This document shows, piece by piece, positions 18,396-26,730 of a stretch of DNA of 32,710 bases. The translations under genes were made by a program, and so were the position numbers. The stretch is taken from the NCBI GenBank assembly GCA_011390805.1, contig JAABRT010000036.1, positions 1 to 32,710 of the forward strand, written 5' to 3'. Every line of letters begins with the position of its first letter. The first letter of the stretch is position 1. Below the pieces are notes generated by a model. That model was not told where the DNA came from. It made no database searches and saw only the letters and a list, made by a program, of their open reading frames with translations. This stretch comes from Gemmatimonas sp. GTDB taxonomy: Bacteria > Gemmatimonadota > Gemmatimonadetes > Gemmatimonadales > Gemmatimonadaceae.

Positions 18396-18716
18396 CTAGC
18401 GTTTGATCGGACTTCGGGCACTGCGAGTCTTACGGATTCGACGGCGCTGGCGCTGTGACGGGGGTAAAGCCGTGCGCGCCACCCCCTCCCACGCACAGCT
18501 GAGGCAGAACCGGCGGTGGAATCGATGACCCAGCAACTTCCAGCCCCCTTCGTGCACGAGCGGAAGTGTTTCTTCACCACAGGTCACGCAGGTGCGCCCT
18601 TCCGGAATCAGGGCGATCATGGCTTGTGTGGCCAGCCAGATGAACGCGATCCGAAGACCTACGAATACGCCAATAAACATCCAGGCATCGGACCACGCCC
18701 ACCACTCACTGCGCAT
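18396..18716 (-). CDS. Small membrane protein with CxxC zinc ribbon
   Basis: 106 residues. One N-terminal membrane segment (about 12-36, MFIGVFVGLRIAFIWLATQA) is followed by two CxxC pairs, CVTC and CLSC, 28 residues apart, and a basic tail (SQRQRRRIRKTRS). This is a typical layout for a zinc ribbon held at the membrane. No family is recognised. Its stop lies nine bases before the desaturase ATG, so it may help that enzyme or simply share its promoter. A GGGGGCG stretch precedes the ATG. Confidence 0.68.
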   Translation of the reverse strand: MRSEWWAWSDAWMFIGVFVGLRIAFIWLATQAMIALIPEGRTCVTCGEETLPLVHEGGWKLLGHRFHRRFCLSCAWEGVARTALPPSQRQRRRIRKTRSARSPIKR

Positions 18717-18778
18717 ATCGCCCCCGTGATTCCAACATCGGCAATGCCGCCGGACTGATCAGTCGCCAGCCAGCCTGC

Positions 18779-19663
18779 TCAGCGCGCCACCAGATGCTGC
18801 TTGAAGAACGCGATCGTGCGGGGCCAGGCAGCCTGCGAGGCCGCACTGTTGGCGCCATTCTGCCCGCTCTGCTGACGCAGGAATCCGTGTCCGGCGCCGT
18901 CCAGAATAACCGCTTCGAACTGCTTGCCCTGTGCCTTGAGCGCCGCCGCCGCCGGCTCAATCGTTGCGTTCACCCGTGCGTCGTTGCCGCCGTACAGTCC
19001 CAGCACGGGCGCCTTCACGCTGCTCAGCGACTCGGTGGCGGGCGACGAACCGTAATACACTACCGACGCGCCCAATCCCGGGGCCGCCACCGCATGATTG
19101 AACGAGGCCGAACCACCCCAGCAAAAGCCTACAATGCCGTACACCGGCAAGGCGGCAGGCAACTGCATGCCATAGTTCGCGACCACACCGATCTGGCGCT
19201 GTACATCGGCCGGGTTGAGCGTACGAATCGCGGCCACGGCTGCCTGCTGATCGGGGCCATTCGGTCCGGTGGGCAGATTCTTGGCCGTCATGAGATCGGG
19301 CGCGATCGCAATGAAGCCGTCGGCGGCCAACTGGTCGGCCACTCCGCGCACCCAATGCGTGAGACCAAAGATTTCGTGCACCACCACCACCACCGGTGCC
19401 TTCTCCGCCTTTTCCGGATACACCACCCACGCCTTCACATCGTTTTCACCATCCTTGATGGTGACCCACTCGCCATGCCGCGGCGAGGCTTCAAGGCGGG
19501 CCAGCGCGCCTTCGGCATCGGCCGGCAGTGAAGGCTGCACGGCATTCAGTGGGAGAGCGTCGATAGACGGACGGGCGTTGGAGCTGGAGGGAATCATCGT
19601 CACTCCAGCGGCAACGAGGCCGGCCACCGCGAGGCCGGATGCAAAAGCACGAATAGCGGACAT
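18779..19663 (-). CDS. Exported dienelactone hydrolase family protein
   Basis: 294 residues from the ATG at 19663, which begins a signal-like segment (MSAIRAFASGLAVAGLVAAG). The alpha/beta hydrolase core has VVVVHEIFGLTHWVRG (oxyanion region), nucleophile elbow GFCWGG with Cys in place of Ser, Asp in GLYGGNDARV and His in DGAGHGF. The Cys nucleophile with Trp is typical of dienelactone hydrolases, which open lactone rings in aromatic degradation, but many members act on other esters. Export makes a classic chlorocatechol role unlikely. It is downstream of another hydrolase on the same strand. Confidence 0.88.
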   Translation of the reverse strand: MSAIRAFASGLAVAGLVAAGVTMIPSSSNARPSIDALPLNAVQPSLPADAEGALARLEASPRHGEWVTIKDGENDVKAWVVYPEKAEKAPVVVVVHEIFGLTHWVRGVADQLAADGFIAIAPDLMTAKNLPTGPNGPDQQAAVAAIRTLNPADVQRQIGVVANYGMQLPAALPVYGIVGFCWGGSASFNHAVAAPGLGASVVYYGSSPATESLSSVKAPVLGLYGGNDARVNATIEPAAAALKAQGKQFEAVILDGAGHGFLRQQSGQNGANSAASQAAWPRTIAFFKQHLVAR

Positions 19664-19689
19664 GGAGAAGCTCGGGGTCAGCGGATAGG

Positions 19690-19707
19690 TGATCGTACGG
19701 GCGATCA
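19690..19707. promoter_or_regulatory. Small dyad upstream of dienelactone hydrolase gene
   Basis: TGATCG and CGATCA are separated by six bases, 27-44 bp before the ATG at 19663. The position fits an operator, but no promoter boxes are clear and no regulator is known. Confidence 0.25.
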
Positions 19708-19839
19708 ATAATGCGGCAAACGCGGCCAATGCGGCAGGCGACGCTCCGGACGGGCGCAGCGATCTGCAGCGGCTCGCCTGAACCCGCAATTAAGCGCTCA
19801 TACCCGCATTATGTTCGCGCGTTTGCCAGAGCCCGCCTG

Positions 19840-20865
19840 CTATTTGCGCTGCCAGCGGTCCATTGGCTCCAGCACCGACGATGGCGCTGAGCTCCTGATC
19901 CACGCCAGTGCGGCCGCATCTTGGCGCACGTACGCATCCCAGAACGCGGTACTGAGCGCCAGAATCGCCCGGTGATGATTGGGATTTCGCGCGCCCTGCC
20001 GCTCCCCGGGGAGTGCGCGGTCACCAAACGCCGAATGCTCGGCATTGTGCAGCACCAGTTCAAACTTGTTGCCCGTGGGCAGCGCGGGATAGACGGCCAG
20101 CCGGTCGTCTACCGTGGTGTTGCCGATCGGTGATCCATCTTCCGTACCCGTCATCAAAAGCCACGGCATTTGCACGCCACCAAACGCCACCTGCGCCGGC
20201 ACGTTTTTGGGTACACTCGGACTCATGATCACCGCCGCGTCAATGCGTGCATCAAGATATGGTGTCCGGTTGTTGGGCAGCGCCTGTCCGGCAACCGCTT
20301 GTGTGGTGACCGCACCAAACGAATGTCCCGACATGCCAACGCGCGACATGTCGATAACACCGGACAGCGGATGGCCCGGTTGCCCATGCCAGGCAGTGAG
20401 TGCATCGAGCACAGCCGGCACATCCTGAACGCGCAGCAGAAAGTTTTGCGTATTGGCCGCACGCCGCATGGCAGCCATGCGTTGCATAGGGCGCGCATTC
20501 TGCCAGACGCTTTCGTCGCTGCCGGGATGCTGCAAGTACACCACCACGTACCCGCGAGCCGACCAGTGCTCGCCCAGATACGCGTTGTTGGTGCGCGCAC
20601 CACCCAACCCGTGACTGAACAGCAGCACCGGCGCGGGTTGCCTGCTGTCCGGACGATACACGCGAATGGGAATGGTACGCTTCCGTTTCGTATCAATCAC
20701 ATCGAGATCCAGCGGTGCGCGCGCCGACGTTCCTGCAACAGCCAGCGGATTGTACGCTGCAGCGGATTGCGCGGCGAGCGGCGAAGTAACTGGTGCAGCT
20801 GCTGTTGATACGATCGTTGCGCACACAACAGCCAGCATGCGCGCGAGAGGAGCTGATTTTCGCAT
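19840..20865 (-). CDS. Exported alpha/beta hydrolase (PAF-acetylhydrolase/cutinase-like)
   Basis: 341 residues from the ATG at 20865; an ATG at 20880 is also possible, while the longer ORF is Arg-rich and unlikely. A signal peptide (MRKSAPLARMLAVV, cleaved near LAAQS) is present. Catalytic elements: oxyanion region FSHGLGGARTN, nucleophile GHSFGA, Asp in TGTEDGSPIG and His in NAEHSAFGD. The wording YLGEHWSARGYVVVYLQHPGSD, here only GEHWSARGY and LQHPGSD, is common to secreted lipase/PAF-acetylhydrolase-like enzymes. It probably cleaves esters in the periplasm. Its natural substrate is unknown. Confidence 0.85.
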   Translation of the reverse strand: MRKSAPLARMLAVVCATIVSTAAAPVTSPLAAQSAAAYNPLAVAGTSARAPLDLDVIDTKRKRTIPIRVYRPDSRQPAPVLLFSHGLGGARTNNAYLGEHWSARGYVVVYLQHPGSDESVWQNARPMQRMAAMRRAANTQNFLLRVQDVPAVLDALTAWHGQPGHPLSGVIDMSRVGMSGHSFGAVTTQAVAGQALPNNRTPYLDARIDAAVIMSPSVPKNVPAQVAFGGVQMPWLLMTGTEDGSPIGNTTVDDRLAVYPALPTGNKFELVLHNAEHSAFGDRALPGERQGARNPNHHRAILALSTAFWDAYVRQDAAALAWIRSSAPSSVLEPMDRWQRK

Positions 20866-21044
20866 GGGCCTGCACTCCATGAGCGTGCACACACCGGCGC
20901 ACAGGATGAGGTGAGTATCGCGACCAGCCGCCGCTACGTCGGCGTGGGAACCACGAGCGACGCCGACACGGCATTTGGACTGCGCATCGGCGCAAACGTT
21001 AAAGCCGGCGCACCGACTGCCACCCGCTCGTGTGCGACTGCTGC

Positions 21045-22052
21045 CTAAAGCAGTCCGTGATTTCCTGCGCGAAACAACTCGGCCAGATATTCCACGGCGC
21101 GCCGTTCCCCGTAATACTCGGCGCGCCACGGTGTAACTCCGCTCACAAAGCCCACATGACCGCCCTTTTGCGGAAACTCGGTGGTGACGTACACGTTGTC
21201 GCGCACCGAGTGCGACACCTGTTCGAGCACATCGGCCGGAAGAAACGGATCGTTCACGGCACTCAGCAGCAACAACGGATGTTGCACTCGGTGCACCACC
21301 GGCGCAGAACTCGCACGCGCGTAATAATCGGCTGCGTCGGCAAAGCCGTGCAACGGCGCGGTAAAGTGATCGTCAAACTCCCAGAGCGTGCGCGCGGTCT
21401 GCACGGTGCTGAGAGGCGACAGTTCGGGATGCCGTGCTATCTTGGCCAGCGCTTTTGGAATCAGCGTGCGCAAAAACGCACGCTCGTACACCGCACCAAA
21501 GCCACGCCCGATCCAGCGCGATGCACGCGCCAGATCAAAGGGTACTGACACCGCGACGGCACCGCGCACCATATCGGGAATCTCACGGGCGTGTTCGCTC
21601 ATCACCTTGCACAACACATTGCCACCGAGCGATACGCCAATCACACCGAGTGGTGCTGATGATTCGGTGGCCAGCGTCTGCAGTACGTGCAGCGTATCGG
21701 TGGTTTCACCGGAGTGATACGAACGCGGAAGGCGATTGGGCGTTGGGCCGCAGGTGCGGAACAACAACATGTCCATGCCCCAACCGCGTGATGCCGCTTC
21801 CCTGAACAATCCGCGCGCATAGTGCGAGTGCAGGCCACCCTCGAGTCCATGCAGCAGCAGCAACCGCGGCGTGGTGTCTGCATGATCACGCGGTGCGAGC
21901 CTGGCGACTTCTACAAAATCGCCGTCGGGCGTATCCCACTGTTCAATGCGCACCGCTGGCAGCGGCTCGCGCCGCACCACACGTCCCCATATCGTGGCGC
22001 TGTGTGCACCAAGCCACCATGCGGCGGTGTAGCGCCGGGTTGTGCTGCTCAT
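21045..22052 (-). CDS. yheT: YheT family alpha/beta hydrolase
   Basis: 335 residues, close to the E. coli YheT length. Typical signatures are LLLHGLEGGLHSHYARG, where HGLEG forms the oxyanion site, RTCGPTPNRLPRSYHSG, nucleophile Ser in GVSLGGN, Asp in NDPFLP and His in GGHVGFV. The family is probably made of carboxylesterases; the cell substrate is not known. The ATG at 22052 overlaps a tiny upstream ORF (ATGA) and lies in the last unit of a 35-36 bp repeat, so the start region has been rebuilt by duplication. The preceding gene, the Gly/Ala-rich exported protein, ends 79 bp upstream. Confidence 0.9.
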   Translation of the reverse strand: MSSTTRRYTAAWWLGAHSATIWGRVVRREPLPAVRIEQWDTPDGDFVEVARLAPRDHADTTPRLLLLHGLEGGLHSHYARGLFREAASRGWGMDMLLFRTCGPTPNRLPRSYHSGETTDTLHVLQTLATESSAPLGVIGVSLGGNVLCKVMSEHAREIPDMVRGAVAVSVPFDLARASRWIGRGFGAVYERAFLRTLIPKALAKIARHPELSPLSTVQTARTLWEFDDHFTAPLHGFADAADYYARASSAPVVHRVQHPLLLLSAVNDPFLPADVLEQVSHSVRDNVYVTTEFPQKGGHVGFVSGVTPWRAEYYGERRAVEYLAELFRAGNHGLL

Positions 22053-22123
22053 GCGTCAGGCTGCCACGCGAAACTTTGTATTGCGCATGCGTCAGGCTGA
22101 CACGCGAAACTTTGGCTACTCAT
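22049..22123 (-). CDS. Possible 24-residue ORF made by tandem repeat
   Basis: Between the stop of the Gly/Ala-rich gene and yheT, an ATG at 22123 opens 24 codons with the repeated phrases SFACQPDA and SFAWQPDA, and ends with TGA overlapping the yheT ATG. It is created by the 35-36 bp repeat, so its coding value is doubtful. If translated it would couple the two neighbours. No strong ribosome site is visible. Confidence 0.25.
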   Translation of the reverse strand: MSSQSFACQPDACAIQSFAWQPDA

Positions 22124-22146
22124 GCGGCACACTACCACGCGAAACT
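22050..22146 (-). repeat. Three tandem 35-36 bp repeats spanning a stop and a start codon
   Basis: CATGCG recurs at 22050, 22086 and 22121, and CGCGAAACT follows in each unit. On the minus strand each unit runs from AGTTTCGCGTG to a CGCATG ending. The first contains the stop codon TAG of the Gly/Ala-rich gene plus ATGAGTAGC. The last contains ATGAGCAGC, the true yheT start (Met-Ser-Ser). The pattern indicates duplication of the whole gene junction. Confidence 0.75.
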
Positions 22147-23730
22147 CACCACCGGCAAATTGGTAACCATCGGTTGCAACGGTGAAAAGCGGAGCCCTGC
22201 GCTGCTTCGCTCCCGGTCTGGTGCGGTGACATGCTGCATGGCCCACGCCGTTGCCAGCGGGGCGAGCGATACGTTCACGCGATCGATAAGTCGTGCGTCA
22301 CGCGATGCAGAAAACGATGCAGAAAATGATCCGGACGACGATTCCGACGGCATGAGACCGCGCAATGGCCCGGCGTCGGGCGCCGGCTCCAGCAAGCGGT
22401 CGGCGGCCACGAGTCCAAGTGCTCCGCCGGTCGTGACCAGCGCAAACGAGGCGCGTCGGCCGCTCTCGCTGATCGCGGCCACGCCCCCGCCCATGAGCGC
22501 ACCGGCCAGCGCACCAAGCTGTGTGAGTGTGCCATTGGCCGACGTGCGATCGGCAGTGCGAACCATGAAGCGATCCGCCAGCACAAAACCGCCTACGAGG
22601 CCGGCCGTGGCCACGCCAAACGCCGACGTGGTCGACGCGTTGTCTCCGGGAAAGGTGAGTGCGGCCAGCGAGCCGAGCGCGGCACCGGTAAAGGCAATGG
22701 TGGCGTCACCGTCGGTCACGTTGTAAGACGCACGACGGGCGTAGCGCGGACCAAATGCGTAGCCGATCAGGCCGGTGGCCACGGCGGCACCAAGGGTGGC
22801 TTTGCCGCTCGATGAGAGACGCTCGTCAATCGTCCCAAACTCATCGATTACCACTTGGTCTCGTTCAAAGGCCCCGGCCGCACCTCCAATCCCGAGCGTG
22901 ACAAGTGCCGACAGATCGGCCATCAGCCCTGAGGTGGCGGCCTCGCCGTCGCTCAGTCGGCGGGCGAAGTTGAATCCGGCCAGGGTGCCACCAACCGCGC
23001 CCGCCAGGATGGGCGTTCCATATCCCGGTCCGCCGCTCGCATTGGCGATCGCGGCCACAGCGGCACCCGCGGCCGCGCCCCGGATGCCAGCGTGCGACGC
23101 AAGGCTGTTTTGCGCCCGCGTGACCGTGCGGTTTTTGGTAGTTCGGGCAGCCACAAAGAAGGCCGATCCGGCAGCCAGAAAATATCCTCCGGTGGCCGCG
23201 GCGGGCCCACTGTTGCTGAGCATGGCGGCAGTGGCCGGACCGTAAGCAAAGAGCCCAAGAAAGGTTTGATTGCGAACGAACGCATTGCCGGCCGGCTGAG
23301 AAACATCCATGCCGGTGGCTGCCTCATCCCGAACGTTGCGCCCGTCGCCCCTGGCAGCCGATGCCACAACAGCGCTGTTGATCAGCTGATTTAAATCCAG
23401 CAATGAATCACTATCAAGCGTGTAGCGGGCCACTGACCCATCTTGTCTGCTCACCGCAAGCACGTACGCAGCGCCGCCACTCTGAAATAGCCTGACCTCG
23501 CGAAAACTTCCTTCCACCGGCCATCCCGGTGCCCCCGACAGGCGCAGTCGACTGGCCACGCTCGGCGTGATCGTCATGATGCGTCCGACGGAATCAAATG
23601 CTACCGGTGTTTCGATGACCGGAGCTGACTGGGCGAACGATTGTTCGGCACCGAATGTGGTGACGGCCACGAGCGTCGCGGTGATCAGCAACGCACGCAG
23701 CCTATCTGTGGCCTGTATGAGCGGTCGCAT
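22132..23730 (-). CDS. Exported Gly/Ala-rich protein with repeated hydrophobic segments
   Basis: 532 residues from the ATG at 23730, which starts a signal peptide (RLRALLITATLVAV, cleaved near SFAQS). After a beta-rich N-terminal part of about 110 residues come at least eight Gly/Ala-rich hydrophobic segments, such as GAAAGAAVAAIANASGG, AGAVGGTLAGFNFARR, LGAAVATGLIGYAFG, GALAGALMGGGVAA. They look like glycine-zipper helices found in membrane-inserting proteins. The protein ends in Phe-Ala-Trp, which resembles the C-terminal aromatic of outer-membrane proteins. No family is recognised. Its stop lies in a tandem repeat. Confidence 0.72.
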   Translation of the reverse strand: MRPLIQATDRLRALLITATLVAVTTFGAEQSFAQSAPVIETPVAFDSVGRIMTITPSVASRLRLSGAPGWPVEGSFREVRLFQSGGAAYVLAVSRQDGSVARYTLDSDSLLDLNQLINSAVVASAARGDGRNVRDEAATGMDVSQPAGNAFVRNQTFLGLFAYGPATAAMLSNSGPAAATGGYFLAAGSAFFVAARTTKNRTVTRAQNSLASHAGIRGAAAGAAVAAIANASGGPGYGTPILAGAVGGTLAGFNFARRLSDGEAATSGLMADLSALVTLGIGGAAGAFERDQVVIDEFGTIDERLSSSGKATLGAAVATGLIGYAFGPRYARRASYNVTDGDATIAFTGAALGSLAALTFPGDNASTTSAFGVATAGLVGGFVLADRFMVRTADRTSANGTLTQLGALAGALMGGGVAAISESGRRASFALVTTGGALGLVAADRLLEPAPDAGPLRGLMPSESSSGSFSASFSASRDARLIDRVNVSLAPLATAWAMQHVTAPDRERSSAGLRFSPLQPMVTNLPVVSFAW

Positions 23731-23809
23731 AGGGAGACGAGAGGGGGAGTGAAAACTGCGATTTGCGACCAGCCACTGCCGTGGGGCAACCACCGCACGG
23801 CGCACGACC

Positions 23810-25603
23810 CTACACGTTCGGTCGACGCGTATGCGCCTCGGTGCTGATCTGAAACTGATGCGCCACGGACAACAGCTGGTCATCGTTGTACAGCGCACCC
23901 GTAATTACACCGCAAATGGGCTGCGGGTTGAGTGCCGGCGTGCTGTCCGCTGCGGCACCGCGTCGGCCACCGCCCGGCACATCGAACTTGTACGGCAACA
24001 CGGCACACGGATGTCCCGTTTGCGCGTTTGGACCGATATCGGCCGTGGGCGAGCCCACAAACATGTCAAGCTCGCGCATGAACTCGCCCCATTTGGCGAT
24101 CAGCATGTAGCGCCGACGCTGTTGCTGCAGAAACTCAAAGCCACTGATCGTACGACCGCGCACGAACCGTGGATTCCAGTCGGCTGGTGCCATCGGGTTG
24201 GCAGGTGCCGGCGGTGCCGCCGCCGCCGCGGCTCTCGCCTCTTCGGGCGTTGGGAGGTTGTTGAGATCAAGCCCGATCTCCTTGGCCTTGCGCTGCACGT
24301 ACGAATCGAAGGCGGCCGCGTACTCCACGTTCAAACCGCTGCCCGAACCGGGCACCGTCGGGCGCGGACCAATGTCGCGCGGCATGGCACCCAGCGCGCG
24401 CAGACCGCTCACCAGCTCTTCAGGTGCATTGGGATCCACCCCGATGCGCAGCGATGTGAGGCTGATATTCCGGTCAAACTGAAAAGGGGTGGTAATCGTA
24501 GACGGGTCTTTTTCATCGACGCCATGGATCACGTTGAACACCATCGCGCAGTCTTCGATCGTGCGGCACATGGGCCCCACACGGTCCATGGTCCACGCCA
24601 GTACCATGCCGCCGCTGCGACTCACGCGACCGAACGTTGGGCGCAGTGCGCTCACACCATTACGGATCGAGGGCGATACAATGGAGCCCTGCGTCTCAGT
24701 TCCGATGCTGAATGCCACACACCCGGCAGCCGTAGCCGATCCCGGTCCCGCTGACGAGCCGCTGGCGCCCAGTGAAAGATTCCACGGATTATTGGTGCGT
24801 CCGGCAAACCACTGGTCGTTTTGAGCAAAGAGACCGGTGGAGAGCTTGGCGAGCAGCACCGCGCCCGCCTCGCGAAGACGCACCACAATCTCTGCGTCCT
24901 CATCGATGATGCGGTCCTTGAAGTCGGGTGCGCCCCAGGTGGTGGGCACGCCCTTGGTGTTGAAGAGATCCTTGAGGCCGTACGGGATACCATGCAACGG
25001 ACCCCGGTAGGTACCGGCCGCCAGTTCTGCGTCGGCGCGATCGGCTTCAGCCCGCGCCTGCTCCGGCATGATCGTGACGGCGAACAACAGCGTGGGGTTC
25101 AGACGCTCCATTCGCGCGAGATAGATGTCGGTGAGCCGGCGCGAGGTGATTTTGCGCTCCTTGATGAGCGCCGACAGCCGATGCGCGGGCAGGAACGCAA
25201 TGTCTTCGTCATTGGATGGCACCGCGCCGCTGAACGGCTCAACCGTAAACTCACTGCGTTCAAAGGCATCACGCCCGCGCTCACGCACGAGCTTTTGCAT
25301 GAGTGCGCCGGTGCCACCCGGATACGGCTGGAACTGCATGGCCGGCGGTTCGCCGTTGCCCAGCGGATCAATCACCTGCTGAGCGCGCAGCGCCCGCAGC
25401 ACGTCGCGCTGCAGCGAACGCGGTGCATCGCTGGCAAAGGCACGTTGTGCCTGAGCTGCCTGCGCGCCGAACGTGGTGGCGGCCGCTGCTACCAGCGAGT
25501 AAAACATGAACTGGCGACGATCTACACCGGTTGCCGCTTCGTCGTGTTCGGTAGCTGATAGATCAGCTTGCAGCTGATCGAGCATATCATCGGGAGTGTG
25601 CAC
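23810..25603 (-). CDS. Exported amidase (amidase signature family)
   Basis: 597 residues from the GTG at 25603, which has CAGGA five bases upstream; an ATG at 25585 is the alternative. The N-terminus has DRRQFMFYSLVAAAATTFGAQ (only DRRQFMFYSLVAA shown as key part), a Tat-like signal. The catalytic triad of the family is visible: Lys in IPYGLKDLF, cis-Ser in GASGSSAGPGSA and the nucleophile Ser in GTETQGSIVSPS. The domain begins near residue 150. The end holds a Pro/Ala-rich insertion (about 440-470) and a C-terminal ALYNDD segment. These enzymes hydrolyse amides or transfer them; the substrate is unknown. It is divergent from the DUF808 gene and 79 bp upstream of the Gly/Ala-rich gene. Confidence 0.9.
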   Translation of the reverse strand: MHTPDDMLDQLQADLSATEHDEAATGVDRRQFMFYSLVAAAATTFGAQAAQAQRAFASDAPRSLQRDVLRALRAQQVIDPLGNGEPPAMQFQPYPGGTGALMQKLVRERGRDAFERSEFTVEPFSGAVPSNDEDIAFLPAHRLSALIKERKITSRRLTDIYLARMERLNPTLLFAVTIMPEQARAEADRADAELAAGTYRGPLHGIPYGLKDLFNTKGVPTTWGAPDFKDRIIDEDAEIVVRLREAGAVLLAKLSTGLFAQNDQWFAGRTNNPWNLSLGASGSSAGPGSATAAGCVAFSIGTETQGSIVSPSIRNGVSALRPTFGRVSRSGGMVLAWTMDRVGPMCRTIEDCAMVFNVIHGVDEKDPSTITTPFQFDRNISLTSLRIGVDPNAPEELVSGLRALGAMPRDIGPRPTVPGSGSGLNVEYAAAFDSYVQRKAKEIGLDLNNLPTPEEARAAAAAAPPAPANPMAPADWNPRFVRGRTISGFEFLQQQRRRYMLIAKWGEFMRELDMFVGSPTADIGPNAQTGHPCAVLPYKFDVPGGGRRGAAADSTPALNPQPICGVITGALYNDDQLLSVAHQFQISTEAHTRRPNV

Positions 25604-25779
25604 GGGAGTCCTGAGGCGGGAGGGGCGCGACGTTACAGCAGACAATCACGCCCAGCCGGGTCGCGGGCGCGTGAAAACGAAAGCTTCGCGCCGAGGCGAT
25701 TGACGTCAACCCACTTGCCCGCAGGACTTCCAACGGTAGGCTTCAACCATCCGCTCACTCACCCGCACCAACCGCACCT

Positions 25780-26730
25780 ATGGCTTCCAGTCTGCTCGCA
25801 CTGCTCGACGACATTACAACACTGCTCGACGATGTGGCGGCGCTGAGCAAGGTGGCGGCATCCAAGACAACAGGTGTGATTGGCGATGACCTCGCGCTCA
25901 ACGCCGAACAGGTCACCGGTCTGCGTGCCAACCGGGAACTGCCCGTCGTGTGGGAGGTGGCCAAAGGGTCGTTTCTGAACAAGTTGATTCTGGTGCCGGC
26001 GGCGCTGCTGATCAGCGCCTTTTTTCCTGCGGCCATTCTGCCGCTGCTTATGGTTGGCGGATTGTTTCTTGTGTACGAGGGATTTGAAAAAGTCGCACAC
26101 AAGCTGGCCGAGCCTTCGGAAGAGGAAACCGAACGTCGCGCTACACGCGTCAAGGCGCTGGCCGATCCGAGCATCGACATGGTGGCGCTTGAAAAGCGCC
26201 GCATCAAAGGGGCCATCCGCACGGACTTTATTCTGTCGGCGGAAATCATCGTGATTGCGCTCGGTACGATGACGGCGGCGGCCATGAGCCGACAGATTGT
26301 CGCGTTAAGCGCGATCGCGATTGGTGTGACCGTCGTGGTGTACGGTTTGGTGGCCGGCATCGTAAAGCTTGACGACGCAGGACTGCGACTCACCGAATCA
26401 GCGATCAAAGAGGGCGGAGCAGCGTGGAAGGGCACACTGGGTGGCGGCATCCTTGTGGCCGCGCCGTATCTCATGAAAACGCTTTCCATTGTTGGCACTG
26501 CAGCCATGTTCAGCGTGGGCGGCAGCATTATTGTGCACGGCATTCACGTGCTCGAGCACCATGTCGATGACCTCACCGCAATGGTCGTGAGCGGGGGCTT
26601 TGCGGCCACCGTCGTGAAAATGGTTCTCGAAGCGGTTGTCGGCGTGCTGGTGGGTGGCGTCGTGGTAGCTGTGGTGAGTGCCGGCAAGAAGCTCTTTGGT
26701 GGGGCGCGCAGCGAAGCCAAGGCTCACTGA
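25780..26730 (+). CDS. yedI: DUF808 family inner membrane protein (YedI-like)
   Basis: 316 residues. The start MASSLLALLDDITTLLDDVA and the phrase KTTGVIGDDLALNAEQVTG (key GVIGDDLA and LNAEQV) are family hallmarks. Several membrane segments follow, at about 72-98, 150-170, 180-205 and three more near the end (GGGILVAAPYL, VGVLVGGVVVAVVS). Family members are inner membrane proteins of about 300 residues with unknown function. Its end overlaps that of the AI-2E permease gene by seven bases. Confidence 0.92.
   Translation: MASSLLALLDDITTLLDDVAALSKVAASKTTGVIGDDLALNAEQVTGLRANRELPVVWEVAKGSFLNKLILVPAALLISAFFPAAILPLLMVGGLFLVYEGFEKVAHKLAEPSEEETERRATRVKALADPSIDMVALEKRRIKGAIRTDFILSAEIIVIALGTMTAAAMSRQIVALSAIAIGVTVVVYGLVAGIVKLDDAGLRLTESAIKEGGAAWKGTLGGGILVAAPYLMKTLSIVGTAAMFSVGGSIIVHGIHVLEHHVDDLTAMVVSGGFAATVVKMVLEAVVGVLVGGVVVAVVSAGKKLFGGARSEAKAH

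Noticed and set aside
22050..22146. Possible CRISPR-like repeats of 35-36 bp
   Set aside because: The units are contiguous and divergent with no spacers; they copy a gene junction.
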